A stretch of 64,000 nucleotides of DNA from contig NW_021167082.1 in the NCBI RefSeq assembly GCF_003711515.1, positions 687,701 through 751,700 of the forward strand, given 5' to 3'. Position numbers and translations under genes: made by a program. The notes beneath the pieces were generated by a model. That model saw only the letters and a list, made by a program, of their open reading frames with translations. It was not told where the DNA came from and did no database searches. This DNA is from Sodiomyces alkalinus F11 (lineage: Eukaryota; Ascomycota; Sordariomycetes; Glomerellales; Plectosphaerellaceae). Shown in pieces: positions 20,818-32,956 of the stretch; position 1 is the first letter of the stretch; each line of letters opens with the position of its first letter.

Positions 20818-22165
20818 CAATCGCATAAGCCGATATGAGATTTTTCAGACGTGAAATTGGCAGAAAACACAATTTCACAAGCGGGTCCTGGTTTTTTTTG
20901 CATGATGGTCCTCTTCAGCGAGGTGCCGTGTGAGTCACTCCTGTTACACGCCTCTAGCATGAATCTCTTTCATTGACACCCCGAATGCGTACCGAATCCC
21001 AGGCCCCCGACAGAAGGAGGCGCTAAGTCTGCTGGTGATGGTGTCCCATGTCTGATCGCAGCGTGTCCGACCCTAGCAGCAGTGTAGTCATGTTGCTGTT
21101 CGTGGCTAGGAAATGCCAACCTACGAATGTGCCGGGAAAATAACATACCCAGAAGCAGGCCACCCAGGCAGTCCGCTTGAATAGAGCCGCTTATTACAGC
21201 AACACTCACCGGCAACGTGCAACTGACCACGAGTTACCTTTATGCCGATGTGCCAACAGACGTGATGAGGCTTGCATTGACCCAGCCACCCCTGGGTGAT
21301 AACCTTCCCAGTAGCCAAGCCCAGGTGAGATCCTCCCGCTCTATCAGCGAGTCCTTGTCCAAAGAGCACTGCTGTTACAGCGAGCCAATATCATAATTTC
21401 AAGAGAAGTCTAGACTTGCTTCTGTGCATCTAGCGAATTAATAAATCGCATAGTCTAGCTAATTCTTTTCCCGATTGGGTCTGCCGACGAGGCAACTGCT
21501 AGGATAGACAGGGAGAAATACCATGTTCCCAAATTTCTCAGCTAAAGATACAGAAGTCGTCTACTTTTAGTAAAGCTGATCTTTGAGTAACCCAACCGAC
21601 CAGAGCGTCGATCCGCAGGGGCAAGGGACACTGATGTTTTGATTCTAATAGTCGCCAGTGTAGTAGGGATCATCCATCCATCGACTGCCCACCTCTAGCT
21701 CTAGACGGCCAGTAAGAGATCCTACCTAGATAGTGCCCTTATTTTCTTGCCCAGTTAGATTCACCTTCCTCATATACTTTGGCCCGAGAAAATCCTTCAC
21801 GCACCTCACGCCAATTAATTATTTTATATGCAATTGGGAGGCTAGGTGACGGGATATCCAGCAAGAGGTGAATAGTCCACGGATCCAGGTCTCCCCACAG
21901 CTCTACGTGGGTCCTGGCCCGCCCTGAAAATTTCCAGCATCCTGTGGAGGCAATCTATCTTGAATCCGAACAGACGAAGGGCGACTTGCCGTGACGTTCG
22001 ATATAATAATAGCCCCTATCGACGTAAGTCCGTAACTGCGGAGGTGCAAATATGCACAAGTATTGCTTTAGTCCTTGGTAACCAGAGTCTCTGGTATTCC
22101 TCAACGACTCTAACATAGCTATTAACACGATTAGATGCTTTCCGTGTTGCGCCCCGTTGCATGTG
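20818..22165 (-). pseudogene. R1 copy B: lightly RIPped duplicated gene segment
   Basis: Partner of 6325-7710. It keeps many CpA and TpG sites that copy A has lost and so is nearer the ancestral sequence. Minus-strand coding sense is visible in long pieces: 22190-21955 (HGKHLIVLIAMLESLRNTR) and about 21930-21725 (ELWGDLDPWTIHLLLDIPSP, then a charged stretch). A short insertion relative to copy A near 21910, and frame changes elsewhere, show that this copy is also non-functional. The product is unidentified. The left boundary is near 20818, and the right boundary is at a CATGTGCCTTGG junction into unrelated DNA. Confidence 0.6.
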
Positions 22166-22453
22166 CCTTGGTTGTCGAAGTAAGCCCAAGCTTTGACCAA
22201 CGTTGTGCGTGACCCCACAACAGGTATACGCTTAACCTATTGGGCTTGAAGTCTTGAACGGTTTTCAGGACCGTGTACTACTATTCTAGGCATTCTATGC
22301 ACTGCCAGGTGTCATGTGGGACTCGGGCCAACATGCACACTCTCGTACATGACTAAACTTCCGGTACTTATGTATACACGAAAGGTCAAAAGGCAATGTT
22401 TGGTGGAATATCCCTTCCCCTTATAAAATTCCTAATAATCCTTACCCTTCCCG

Positions 22454-22501
22454 GCGCTAAACTAGCGTGTATTCTGATTTCGACGCTAAATTAGTACGCG
22501 T
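22454..22501. promoter_or_regulatory. Palindrome pair at the left edge of RIP island 2
   Basis: Two copies of a motif related to ACGCTAAATTAGCGT, at 22454-22468 (GCGCTAAACTAGCGT) and 22483-22501 (interrupted by TA), with starts 29 bp apart. The same motif and spacing form a four-copy cluster at the other edge of the island (32461-32566). Likely subterminal binding sites of a transposase or another DNA-binding protein. Confidence 0.5.
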
Positions 22502-22609
22502 CCTGCAGTTTACACGTACACTCTAACCCCTGTTTAATTATATCAAAGGTACATTCGTACCCGGGTAGGTATACGGGAGAGTATAGGTACACCGTATAGA
22601 TTAGGACTA

Positions 22610-23412
22610 CCCGTCAGGACTACTCGTTCCTCGTAGTTAGTCAGGAAAGGTAGAACTAAATTGAAAAGTAGGAACCAAAGATACTAAGTACTTTGGTGTA
22701 CCTATCTATACTTTTTTACTTATAGAGCTATAAGTATATATATAAAAGCATTCTCGTCCCCTTCTTCTTAAGGATTACCAGCACTACTACGTCCAGTAGT
22801 ATAAATATTATTACAGAGTAGTATCTTAATCGTACTGATTATACTGTAGATTCCTATTATATAATCGTAAAGAGGTTATTGTTATTGTATTTGATACTGG
22901 GCGTTAACGAGGCCTGGATGTGTGTGAGGCACGTGATCGTGGACTTGTAAGTCTGCCACTGTAATAACGCACGAATTGTCTTGACTGCTGGGTCGTAGAA
23001 TTAGCTTTGACGGGAAGAATTACTTGATATTTGTATAGTATTCGACCCGAGGAATCCAAAGAGACTACTTTTAAGAGCGGACGTAATATGTTGTGGAAGA
23101 TATAACGACTTAGATCTGCTACTATAACTGCTGGTAATATATGGAGAAAAAGGTCCTTAGGACTGGCCGGCAATAACGTATCGTAGTATAACTAAAAAAT
23201 AACGTATAATACACGCCTGCTTTCGCTCTTTAAGGTGATTAAAGGATCGATGGAATTAATTGAGTTATTATTATAATATCGTAATATAGAAGGAGGGCGT
23301 TTACTATGGGAAAACACGTTTTTACGTATTAGGGTAAGGTACCGTTAGTTCTTTTTTTTCTGTTAGTTCTACCTTCTCTGACTGACTACGAGGAACAAGT
23401 AGTCCTAACGGG
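22610..23412. mobile_element. TIR element, about 0.8 kb
   Basis: Terminal inverted repeats of about 50 bp. The left one is 22610-22659 (CCCGTCAGGACTACTCGTTC, then CTCGTAGTTAGTC and AAGGTAGAACTAA) and the right one is 23363-23412, its reverse complement with a handful of mismatches. Some mismatches are transitions of RIP type. The interior carries an 89-codon minus-strand frame (23173-22904) with no recognised motif and is otherwise AT-rich. No target-site duplication is certain. It is a non-autonomous DNA transposon or MITE of unknown superfamily, nested in RIP island 2. Confidence 0.65.
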
Positions 23413-23429
23413 TACCGAAATTCTTAGAA

Positions 23430-23830
23430 CTCACTACTCTTCCCCCTAGCACTTATTATACCGGGGAGCTACTAGCCGTATATACCACGCACGAAACATA
23501 GCGACTTCGCCGACTATTATAAACGCTTCGACCACCCTAAATCGCTCCTTACCTATTTATACGGGAAGCTTAAGACCTTAGGATACCCAGTCTTTTACCG
23601 TAAGGCTCGGGGGCACTCTACCCTATACATAGGCCATCGTAAGTTGTACTATAGACGTATTATATCTATTATTTAGCGAAAATAAATACGCTAGGTATCC
23701 TTTAGTTTTCTTAGATTATTTAAGACGAAGACAGAGAGTATACTAGAATTTACTATCTAGGCTAGTCCTGACGAAACAAAACACGGGACAGTGGTTTAAA
23801 TAGGTGTTCTATCGTCGGTATAAAATAATA
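23430..23830 (+). pseudogene. RIP-killed reading frame, family unknown
   Basis: In one plus-strand frame about 130 codons run with only TAG/TAA interruptions. They include HSDFADYYKRFDHPKSLLTY and the following basic, Tyr-rich segment (YGKLKTLGYPVFYRKARGHS). The steady frame and amino-acid quality argue for a former gene. I cannot place it in a family. It directly abuts the 0.8-kb TIR element. Confidence 0.4.
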
Positions 23831-25319
23831 TATTAATTATCTTCTCCTTTACCGAAAGAGTGAACCGAGTAACCGCACGGCTATACCCCGTAGAGTCAGA
23901 AATATACTCCTATTTAAGGCGTTCACCACTATCCAGTTACACCTATGTCGGCTTCTTCGTGTTAAAGAAACTAATTACTTTATAGGCGACTCCAGCTATA
24001 GGGGGGTAAGGAGAGAACTAAGTATAAGGAGTAAATCGCTAAAAGTGGTCAGCGATAGGGTTACTAGAATATATAAGCTCTAGTCTTTCTTCTAAGTTAG
24101 AATTATTAACGCGTTATACTTATATAGTGTATATAATATTATCTATGGTGATCTCCTTTATCTACGGTGCCACGGATTCTATTACTTTAAGTCGTATACG
24201 GAATTAGACGGCTTCCGGTATAGGGTGGACGAAGACGTGGTGAAGATTATAGTTATTATCGATAAAGATATAGCTAAAGTCGTCGATAAAAGTATGACCA
24301 CGTATATCTCTGATATAAAGCAAGACGACCTTACACTATATAGGCACTGGGTGTGTCTCTGCTATAATTTAGTATAGGATAGAAGGGATCTTAGAAAGAA
24401 AATAGAAAGGTGTAAAAGACTATATAATATAGTCGTGCGTAGAATTAGTTACTATAAGAGAACAGGAAAATATTCTGGAGTTAGTGCCTATAGGCCTTTT
24501 ATATTTAGGAGATAAAAGTGGCCTGGTATATAGAGTAGTGGAAATGTACGGCTTAGAAGTATACCCGGTAAGGAATAGATATTACCCTAGAGATAGAACC
24601 CTAGACAGCGTACGAAGTCACCTATCTGTCTTTTATTTCCAGGTACGTATACCCGTTTCTTAATAGCGCCGTTTCTATGCCTATACTCTTTCTATACGAT
24701 ATCGTTTAGAAGCTCTAGCCAATAACGGCTTTATAGCGCCTACTAATACGCTATATATTACTATAAGCTATATATATTAGTATATAACCCTATATAGCTT
24801 TATTTTTCTTATCTAGTATTGCCTATAGGCTTACACGGGGGGGCGTATAACTGGTCTTTCCTATACCCGTAGGATATTATTAAGAGAACGTTTATTCTAG
24901 GGCAGTTTAAGATTCTAGACTAATATATATCGAAAACGGCACCGGCCACTATAAAATATATAATACGGGAAGGAAAAAGACTTTATATCCGTTTATTTAT
25001 TCGGGGACTTAGGAGTAATATTAGACTTAGAGCTCGAATAAAGAATTTTGCCTCGTTACCTAAGGTAAGTACTTAGGGTGTCCTATCTCGGTTAGTTAAA
25101 GTATTAGACTATATAGTTCAATAATCACGATATAAAGTTATTACTAAAAGACCTTCCTGGTGACTATATTAGAGCGAAGGCATTATATATATACTTGATT
25201 TTTTTATAATTAACTCTAGTCGGAATTTCTGTCTAGACTTATAAAGGGAAATAAAGAAATAAGGGGTAATAAAGATAAGAAATAAAAGAAAAAGAGGTGG
25301 ACGCTATCCGCTAAGTCGT

Positions 25320-25640
25320 ACTATTCGACGCCGGTCTCTAGGTCCTAGGTGCTTAACTCGATGCTATTATTAGTTGATAGGATATTCAAAATGCACTCGT
25401 CGCTCTCTCTGAACTGTTGACGCTGCCCGGTGCTGTTGGTAATGTTATTATTACTAATATCTCCGACTTTTCTTTGATTCCAGTAAAGGCTCTCGGAGCC
25501 ATTAGAATCTCGGAGGACGCGGCGATAGGAGGGTCGTAGAATTAGGATTCCGATACAAACGATTATTACCGCTAGCTCGATAGCAGACTAGATAATCAGC
25601 GCTACTATATCCTCTATTAAATAGTATTATTAATATATAG
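25320..25640 (-). pseudogene. 3' fragment of a PTH11-like receptor gene
   Basis: Minus-strand reading gives the terminal helix and tail of the same family as the relic at 8659-9850: EDIVALIIWSAIELAVIIV with Trp as TAG, then GILILRPSYRRVLRDSNGSE, then a Ser/Asn-rich tail. The match ends at about 25640, where unrelated sequence begins, so only the carboxyl part was copied or kept. It is less mutated in the tail than the 8.7-kb copy. Confidence 0.6.
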
Positions 25641-27049
25641 CAAATAATGCGTAAAAAGGCTATGCAACCAGGGGAAACGGGCCACCGCAAGACTATATAT
25701 AGGACTTTTGAGTAACAGAGATCTATATAAAGCTAAGATAGTCTTAGTGGTGAATATTGACTTTAATGCTCCGAGGTGAATGTCTGTCCCGAAGTAAGGA
25801 TAAGCACCCTCGCGGGAGGGCGTGTTCACGCCCCTCTTACTGGGAGCTCCTAAGTGATAAGTCCTTGATTCCTGGATAACCCCCACCCCCCTCTTTCTTC
25901 CCGCCTTTCCTCTTACCCTCCTACCCTCGTATATACACCTTCCTTAGATTACGAGAATTCCGTGTGTTTAGGTAGGTACGTTATAAGTGGAGCATAGGGG
26001 CTAGGAGGCTACAGGCCGCGGTGCATTAACTAGAGACTAGGCTCTAGGTTCGTCTACTATAGATACGAGGAGTATAAGGGTTAACGGATAGTTATCTACT
26101 AGTTACTCGAACTAAAGATAGCACTAGGGGTATAATAAGAGTATACTCTATATCTATCTCGCTAGATATATCGAGATTCGGATAGTGTAGAGGCGTAATA
26201 TATTAGGTATATACCGAGCCTAGAAGTCCGCCTATAACCTGCTAGAGTTAACCGGTAGACTACGGGCACCCTTTAGCTAAGTGTTTATCTACGGTCTATA
26301 ATAACGGAGGAGAAATACTCCTTATAAGGTATTTATATTCCTCCAGTAGTATCCGAGACTCCGAGTTAATATATTAGGAGTTAGAGGGTTAGATTTAAGA
26401 CTTACTCTTATCTGTAGAGATTATAATTTAGGAAAATCCTTATTAGCTAATTTTAGCCTTAGGTATTATATTAGCACGTAATAGGACCTAGATACTTAGG
26501 CCCGGGGGTAAGGCTAAAGAGGGAGGGGCAGGCTTATTAGTAACTGGTTAGAGAGTTAAGCCTTACTTTATTCTACCCTCGCTCTAGTTATACGTAAGAT
26601 TCTCTATTCGAACTAGGATTAGTAACTAACGATAACACCCTTATATAACCCCTTTTTTCTATTTTATAATAGCCTTAGTACTACCTATACAGAGTAATAA
26701 AAGAGTGATTTAGGGAATCTTAGAACACGCGTAGTATATCCGACTTTATAAATATAATACTAGCGGCGCGCCCTTATATAAATAAGCTATTACTACTAAC
26801 TAAGAAAGCTAATCTATTATCTCCGAAAAGGCGTATATCCTATACCCTATATAATAGATATTTTATAGAAGTGTATTTAGTAAGGTAATAAAAGATCTTC
26901 TATAAAGTCCTTTATATAAGGTATAGGATATATAGATATTATTATCGTAGTTTTACCCTTCGATACTCTACGGAATATAAGACGTTATAGAACTCTTATA
27001 AATAGGGGCACTAGCTTAATTCGACTAGTTCCAGCTTTACCGTAATAGA

Positions 27050-27500
27050 GATACCTAGATTACCTGGCTTTATTATAAGAGTCGTGGACATCGCGTCTAG
27101 GAGCTACTTTCCTTTAAGCTTTATAACTATCCTAAGGGCTATAGCTAAGACTACGCGGAGATTTTATCCTTTATTTATCTATATTACGATACTACTCCGA
27201 AATACGTTTAAGGGAAGAATATACTTTATCGGTTATATATTAGGGAACGGTAAGTCGACTTAACACGGATTAGATAAACCTCTATAAAGATTTAAAGTAC
27301 TAAGAAGGACTACTAGAGCAGGATTATCGCGGCTCTAGGGAACCTCTACTACCACTAGGGTATTTATCGCTAATACTCGGAGGTCTTATATCTTAGTTAT
27401 AACGACGTCTATCCGTCTAGCTTAACCCTCCCTAATATACCGAATTCAGTCACTCTAAGCTTTATTATATCTAGGTAATCCGCAGACACCCGACGCTTAT
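27050..27500 (+). pseudogene. RIP-killed reading frame, family unknown
   Basis: About 150 codons on the plus strand interrupted only by Gln-type stops. The frame includes RGHRV, ELLSFKLYNYPKGYS, DYAEILSFIYLYYDTTPKYV and SEVLYLSYNDVYPSSLTLPN. It is clearly a former coding region of a repeated element. No polymerase, integrase or transposase motif is recognised. Confidence 0.4.
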
Positions 27501-29446
27501 TACTAAACCTATAGCTATAAGAAACGGAATAAGTGGTGCCTTAGCTAGCGGACTTATTTTATACGGCTACTAAAAGAAAAGCTAAGTTTAACTCGGGCGA
27601 GGGATAGTTAATAAAAAAGCAGAGATTATTATCTAAACGTGCTAGGGAACTCCTAGCAGAGAATATTTCAGCTAGTCCTTAGGTCTACTCTTAAAGAGGC
27701 GATAATACTCTAGCTTCTATCTATAGTTATAACCTTACCGGAGGCTCCGGAGCGACGCCTAACTATGTATCGGGATTAATATCTAATTCTCCCCTACTTA
27801 TAGATACGAATTCGTATAATACCGGAGTAGAACTCTCTCTAGAGAACTCGTTATTCGGCGGCCCCTTCTATTCTCCGAGGCTAATTATACACACAGGCTC
27901 TAGGCAAGGTTTCACTCTTTACTTACTAGAGAGTTACTCGGATTTATGTATATAGTATAAAGCTACTTAGGAAATGGATAAATAGGACTTTAGTATCGAC
28001 TTTTAGGCTTTTATACCGGATAATTTCTTCTCTTATAAATAATTCGAGTCCTTATGATTCTCTCCCTTATTTTAAAGGACCCTCGGCACGTGTAAGAATA
28101 GTGATTAAGATATAGTACCTGCTTTTAAACGATTCCCACTAATATTCTTTATTCTAGTCTCTAGCCCTAAGCTCTCTAGGTCTATAGTTAATCTTACTAG
28201 ACTATTAACTTCGTAGTAATAAAGACTTTAGGTTAAGTATCTTATATAAACCGTGGATAATAGTGGGTTAATAAAGTAGTACGAGACTTATTATATATTA
28301 GTAGATAGCCTTAGGCCGTTTAATAGGTTAGTAGCTAGGGGGCGGCGGGGGAGGATATCCGAAAGTCTTATAATAATAACATAAACGGAATAAGATAGCT
28401 TTAGCAGAACTATAACGTGAATAGACTAAGCCTCTTATAGCCGTATTCCGAGTTATAAATCCTTAGAAGCTATAATAAGGGATAGAGGGTTATTCTTATA
28501 CCTTCTAAAAAATACTATTAGTAGGCTAAGGTTAGGCTATCTTATAGAAACTAGTATAAGCCTATTACGAACTAAGTATATCGTGTCTAGTCTAACTTAC
28601 TCTATCTAAAAGGTACTAACCTCCTAAAGAACTCTAATTAGAAGGTATAGTATAAAGGAGGATAGATATATATACTATATAATAAGATAGTAAAGGTAAA
28701 CAGTAGCTTATAGGGACTAATTAATTCTTAGTAGAACTAAGATAGGATAATACTCTAGTTATTAGTATTAGTATATAAATCGGTCTGGCTATTAGTTATA
28801 GGCTCCTTCGGAGGAAGGCTATTCTTATACTTAATAGTCGACTAATTAAGTAAGTATAGACGGCTAAGATAAAGCTTAAAAAACACTAGCTTATTACTCG
28901 ACTAATAGAAGCTAAAGTATATTTACCCGTGTTTAAAGGATTAATAAACCAGATTTCCTATTATAATAGCGAATACGACGACTTTAACAAGGATAGTAGC
29001 GACGAAGGCGAAGATTAAATATAATATTAGTGCCCGTATCTAGTATACCTATAAAGAAAGGGTTTTAATAGTTAGCTCGGCTTTTTACGATACTTTATAA
29101 TATATGCCTCTTTTCGGCTTACTTCTTATATCCGACTACTAATACTCGAAGTAGATATAAAGTGCTCTAAGTTATGCGTTTACTATCAAGAGTCGTTTAT
29201 AAGACTTCGACCGTACGTTAAGGCATAAATACAGAGTCCGGGAACGCTACCGGAGCACGGAGAAGGACTTCTATAAGAAGGAGAGATACTCGTAGCTACG
29301 CGGGAGGGTAGCCGACTCCCTATAACGGATACTCTATAATAAGAGAGATACACTAAGAAGAGCGGTGATGATAGCGATTTCTTATAGTAAGAGATACACG
29401 CTAAGATAAGAGTTAACTATAGGATTTCTTATAGGTCTTGACGCGG

Positions 29447-29575
29447 GATAGCTAAATAAGGAAATTTTCTTACTCGCCCTTCCTATATTAGTGGTAATCT
29501 TAAGTCGAAGTAGCTAAGTAACTAGGTATAGTAAATATAAGGAGGGCGAGTAGAATAATTTCCTAAACTAGCCGT
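29447..29575. repeat. Short hairpin/MITE-like inverted repeat
   Basis: A left arm (AGGAAATTTTCTTACTCGCC, then CTTCCTATATTA) pairs with a right arm (TAAATATAAGGAGGGCGAG, then TAGAATAATTTCCT) around a loop of about 50 bases. The arms are 40-45 bp with a few mismatches. It may be a miniature element or a deletion derivative. No target duplication is assigned. Confidence 0.5.
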
Positions 29576-29954
29576 TTAGTATATATTAGCGCTATTAACT
29601 TCCTAATATATTACTATAATATATATTTTAAGGGGGTTATTATCCTAACTAATATACGAGTAGCTAATAGCTTTTATTTTCTATTATAATCTATGACTAA
29701 AGGTCGGAAAGCAGGTATATTAAAGACTTATAGATAGGAAATAAGTATATAGTTCGCTAGATCTCTAAGTCTAAAGCTCTAATATTAGTTCCGATAGGGG
29801 GTAAAGGAAGTATTATAGATTATAGGGGTTATAGCGTTCTTTTAAGTACCCCCTAGTATACCGGTACGGGTATAACTATAAAGAATTAATAAGTATCTAC
29901 CGCGAGATATAATAGAGGCCCTTATACCGGTTATTATATATCTGCCCCTACGTT

Positions 29955-30112
29955 TTTTCCTGCCGCTACTGCCTCTCCTTGATTTTTCCTGCCGTTACTG
30001 CCTCCCTTGATTTTTCCCGTCGCTGCCCCTCGATTTTGCCTATCGCTGCCCCTTGATTTTCCTATCGCTGCTCCTCGATTTTGCCTATCGCTACTCCTCG
30101 ATTTTGCCTATT
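29955..30112 (+). repeat. Minisatellite of about 23 bp
   Basis: Seven or so degenerate copies of a unit like TCGCTGCCCCTCGATTTTGC with CTA. It encodes a repeated Ala-Pro-Arg-Phe / Pro-Leu-Asp-Phe pattern on the plus strand. It is richer in CpA/TpG than the DNA around it, so it either escaped RIP or expanded afterwards. Confidence 0.65.
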
Positions 30113-30199
30113 ATCTCTGCTCCACCGTTTCTCTCCTGCGTCTACGCTCTAGTCTCGTGTCTATCTATACCCCTATTCCTTCTCGCTAACCTTATAAAA

Positions 30200-30740
30200 T
30201 AGGAGACTCCGGAACACGTAAACGCCGACGCCTTAAACTAATTCGAAAACTCGATACGGAGTTACGTAAAGCCGACGCCCGAGAAGACCTAAATACGTTT
30301 ATTAATAAGCCTACCGTTTTTAGTCCGAGACGCCCCGAAGTTAAGAAGTAAATAGTGCTCCGTATAGCCGAATTACTATATTCTGGCTATTATTAGGGTC
30401 TTCGCCTAGGTGCCGTGATTAGTATCTCCCGGGGTTATAGTAAAACTAGGATAGGAAGCCTAGAGTAGTACGTAGTAAAGTTATTAACGAAGGAAAGGAT
30501 TAATCGCCTAAACGAAGGCTGCCCGCTTAATATAGATAGCTAGCTTAGCTACTATAAATACCTTTAAGTAAAACCGGACCTTCTTATGCTCTTAAGCTTA
30601 GGTATTAGCTTACCTATACTTTCGCTATTATCTATCGTTAACCGATTATAGAATTTATAGAGGTATACGTATTTAAAGAGCGCCCCGAGCTTATTCCACG
30701 ATTTTATCGAGATTACTAAGCGCTATTAGCCGAAAAAAGG
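30200..30740 (+). pseudogene. RIP-killed reading frame, family unknown
   Basis: About 180 codons open except for Gln/Trp-type stops. A basic N-terminus (SGTRKRRRLKLIRKLD) is followed by FINKPTVFSPRRPEVKK, LRLGAVISISRGYSKTRIGS and LLMLLSLGISLPILSLLSIV. It is probably the start of an element-encoded protein that continues toward 32.3 kb. The family is not recognised. Confidence 0.4.
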
Positions 30741-32460
30741 GTAAGCTAATAATCACTAAGATAAGGGGTTAGTCCCTTCTAAGCTCTCGCCCACCGTAAA
30801 CCCGCCCGATTATAACCTTTAGATACTTATACTATAATATCAGGACCCCTCTTAGTGCTATCTTACTTATTAGTAACTCCGCCGATAAAATATCCGAGTC
30901 GGAATAACCTTACCCAGAACAGCGTAAAATAATAAGTAGAACTACCTCGTGAATAGCCTTATAGGGATATACTAACGGATACACTTAAGCGCTAAGACTA
31001 TCTGCTCCGATAGAGATAACTTATTAGATACTAGTTCTCCTAAACCAGGCCACCTAGCTAAATTCACTAGAGTCTACCTTTTTAGCCCGTGATACGTCGT
31101 AGCCTTACCGGACTCCTTTATCCTATACGACAGCGTATACTTAGCTATTTAACTCTAAACCAGCTAAACTATTATTCTCGCCCACCCCCTCCCCCGCTAG
31201 GGAGTAAAGTATCTACTAACTAGAAGAGTACGGTATAAGTCTAGTCGCGCGTTAATGTATAATAGCGCCGTAGGGTATTTATCCTATTACTATTTCTACT
31301 AGCGATTCCCACGACTACCTCTTATATTTATTCCGGCTATTATCGCTATCTACCGCTAGTAGTAGCCGATTAGTTAACCCCGGGGCTATCGCTATAAATA
31401 GTCTCCCTACTACTTCTAGTCCGGCGTATACGGCTTAGATATCCGAACCGTTAACCTTTATAATTCCTATAACCCTCTTTATCCTAAATCTAATAATGCC
31501 TATTTAAGCTAATAAGTCGATATAGTTTAATAAGCGAAAACATAAATTCGTCTAACCAGAATAATCTTTAATTTCCTAGGATCTACTCTAGTAAAGATAT
31601 TATAGACAGAGACCCTAGCTCTAGCTTATAATATAGCGGAGGGTTCTGGATATAGCTAAGTCGATTATATTTGCCTTAAAGGGGAATATCGACGGCCTAA
31701 AGGACCTATTTAGCCGAGGACTAGCGTCTCCATAGGACATGAGTAATTCTCGAGGGTTTAGCTTAATAGGAGTAGTGTCCCCCGTTACCCCGCTTTTATA
31801 ATAAACACGTACTAGCGTATATAACTCTATACTAGATATCGCATTATAACCTATAGGTATATTATACCTAGTATTATATCCGACTAAGACGCCCTAACGC
31901 CGGGTGTATTCCTTATACGTTATAGTAAGTTCTATATATAATTAAGTCTAGAAGAATAGTAATATTACGTTCGTCTTCTATATACTATGCTTTTCGATAA
32001 TAAACTCTCTATAATTAGGAGGAACGACTTAGGCTAAGTCGGGCCGCTATACGGGTATTATAGATATTAAACTCACCGCGGCGGGCGCCGCGTAGGTGTC
32101 CTTAACGGCGGAAACTTTAGTCGGCGCCGGTAAACTCCTCGACCCGTCCCGTCTCGCGTATAGTTTTATTAGCCCGAGAAGGAGGACGAGAAAAACGTTT
32201 AAGCTGCTCCTATCGCCTTCCTTCGGCGCCGCCGAATAGAATAAAGGCGTTACCTACACCGAAGATATTACGGAGTGGAATTATGGTGATTATAAGGGGC
32301 TTATGGCGGGGGAAATCAGAACATTGAGAAAGGAGAGGGGCCTGGACCAGGAGACGGAATGGAATATCTAGAGGGATGGGTGTGAGGGTGGAGAGTATGT
32401 TGTGCTAAACTTTAGGCCGTTCCTAATACCGTCATGTTCTTTTTCTTGCTCAGCGGAGAC

Positions 32461-32566
32461 ACGCTAATTTAGCGTGTTTTCTTCAAGGACGCTAACTTAG
32501 CGTCGGCAGCTATATACCATGCACACTAAATTAGCGTGTTGTTGTAAAAAGACGCTAATTTAGCGT
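32461..32566. promoter_or_regulatory. Four-copy palindrome array at the right edge of RIP island 2
   Basis: Palindromic 15-mers ACGCTAATTTAGCGT (32461-32475 and 32552-32566), ACGCTAACTTAGCGT (32489-32503) and a variant with CACTAAATTAGCGTG (about 32523-32537). Start spacings are 28, 34 and 29 bp, close to three helical turns. This suggests co-operative binding on one DNA face. The same motif pair is at 22454-22501. Confidence 0.6.
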
Positions 32567-32916
32567 AATATCCCTCTAGCGAATCGGTTACACTCACCCC
32601 TCACCATTAAAGGCTATGCTGGTAGGGCTTCTTACTATGTATGAATCGACTTGCTTTGGGTGAGGTCTGGTCGGGGGAGTGCATCTAGATGATACATGCA
32701 CATGGAGATGCAGTTGGGCTTTCCGCCCGGGTCACATCAGGAAATCTCAATGTCGCTATGGTATGATGGGAGAATGGCACCTTAGGTCGCATCTAAGGTG
32801 GCCACCTAGTTTAATCCGAAACAAAGGAGGTTCGAAATGTCCAAAACATTCGCTCGTCGAATCGTGAGGAGTAAAGATATCGGATAAGAAATGCGTCTTC
32901 GGAATGCAATGGTTGT

Positions 32917-32956
<40 letters not shown>

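Larger units (their letters stand above)
22440..32320. repeat. RIP island 2 (about 9.9 kb)
   Basis: Continuous AT-rich, CpA/TpG-depleted DNA bounded on both sides by clusters of a 15-bp palindrome. Inside are a 0.8-kb inverted-repeat element, a receptor-gene fragment, a small hairpin element, a coding minisatellite and at least three unidentified frames that stay open except for Gln/Trp-to-stop changes. One such frame ends at 29017 with an acidic tail (KDSSDEGED). The last 250 bases (32060-32300) are much GC-richer. The stretches 24100-25300, 25900-27040 and 30800-32300 hold nothing I can identify. Confidence 0.8.
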
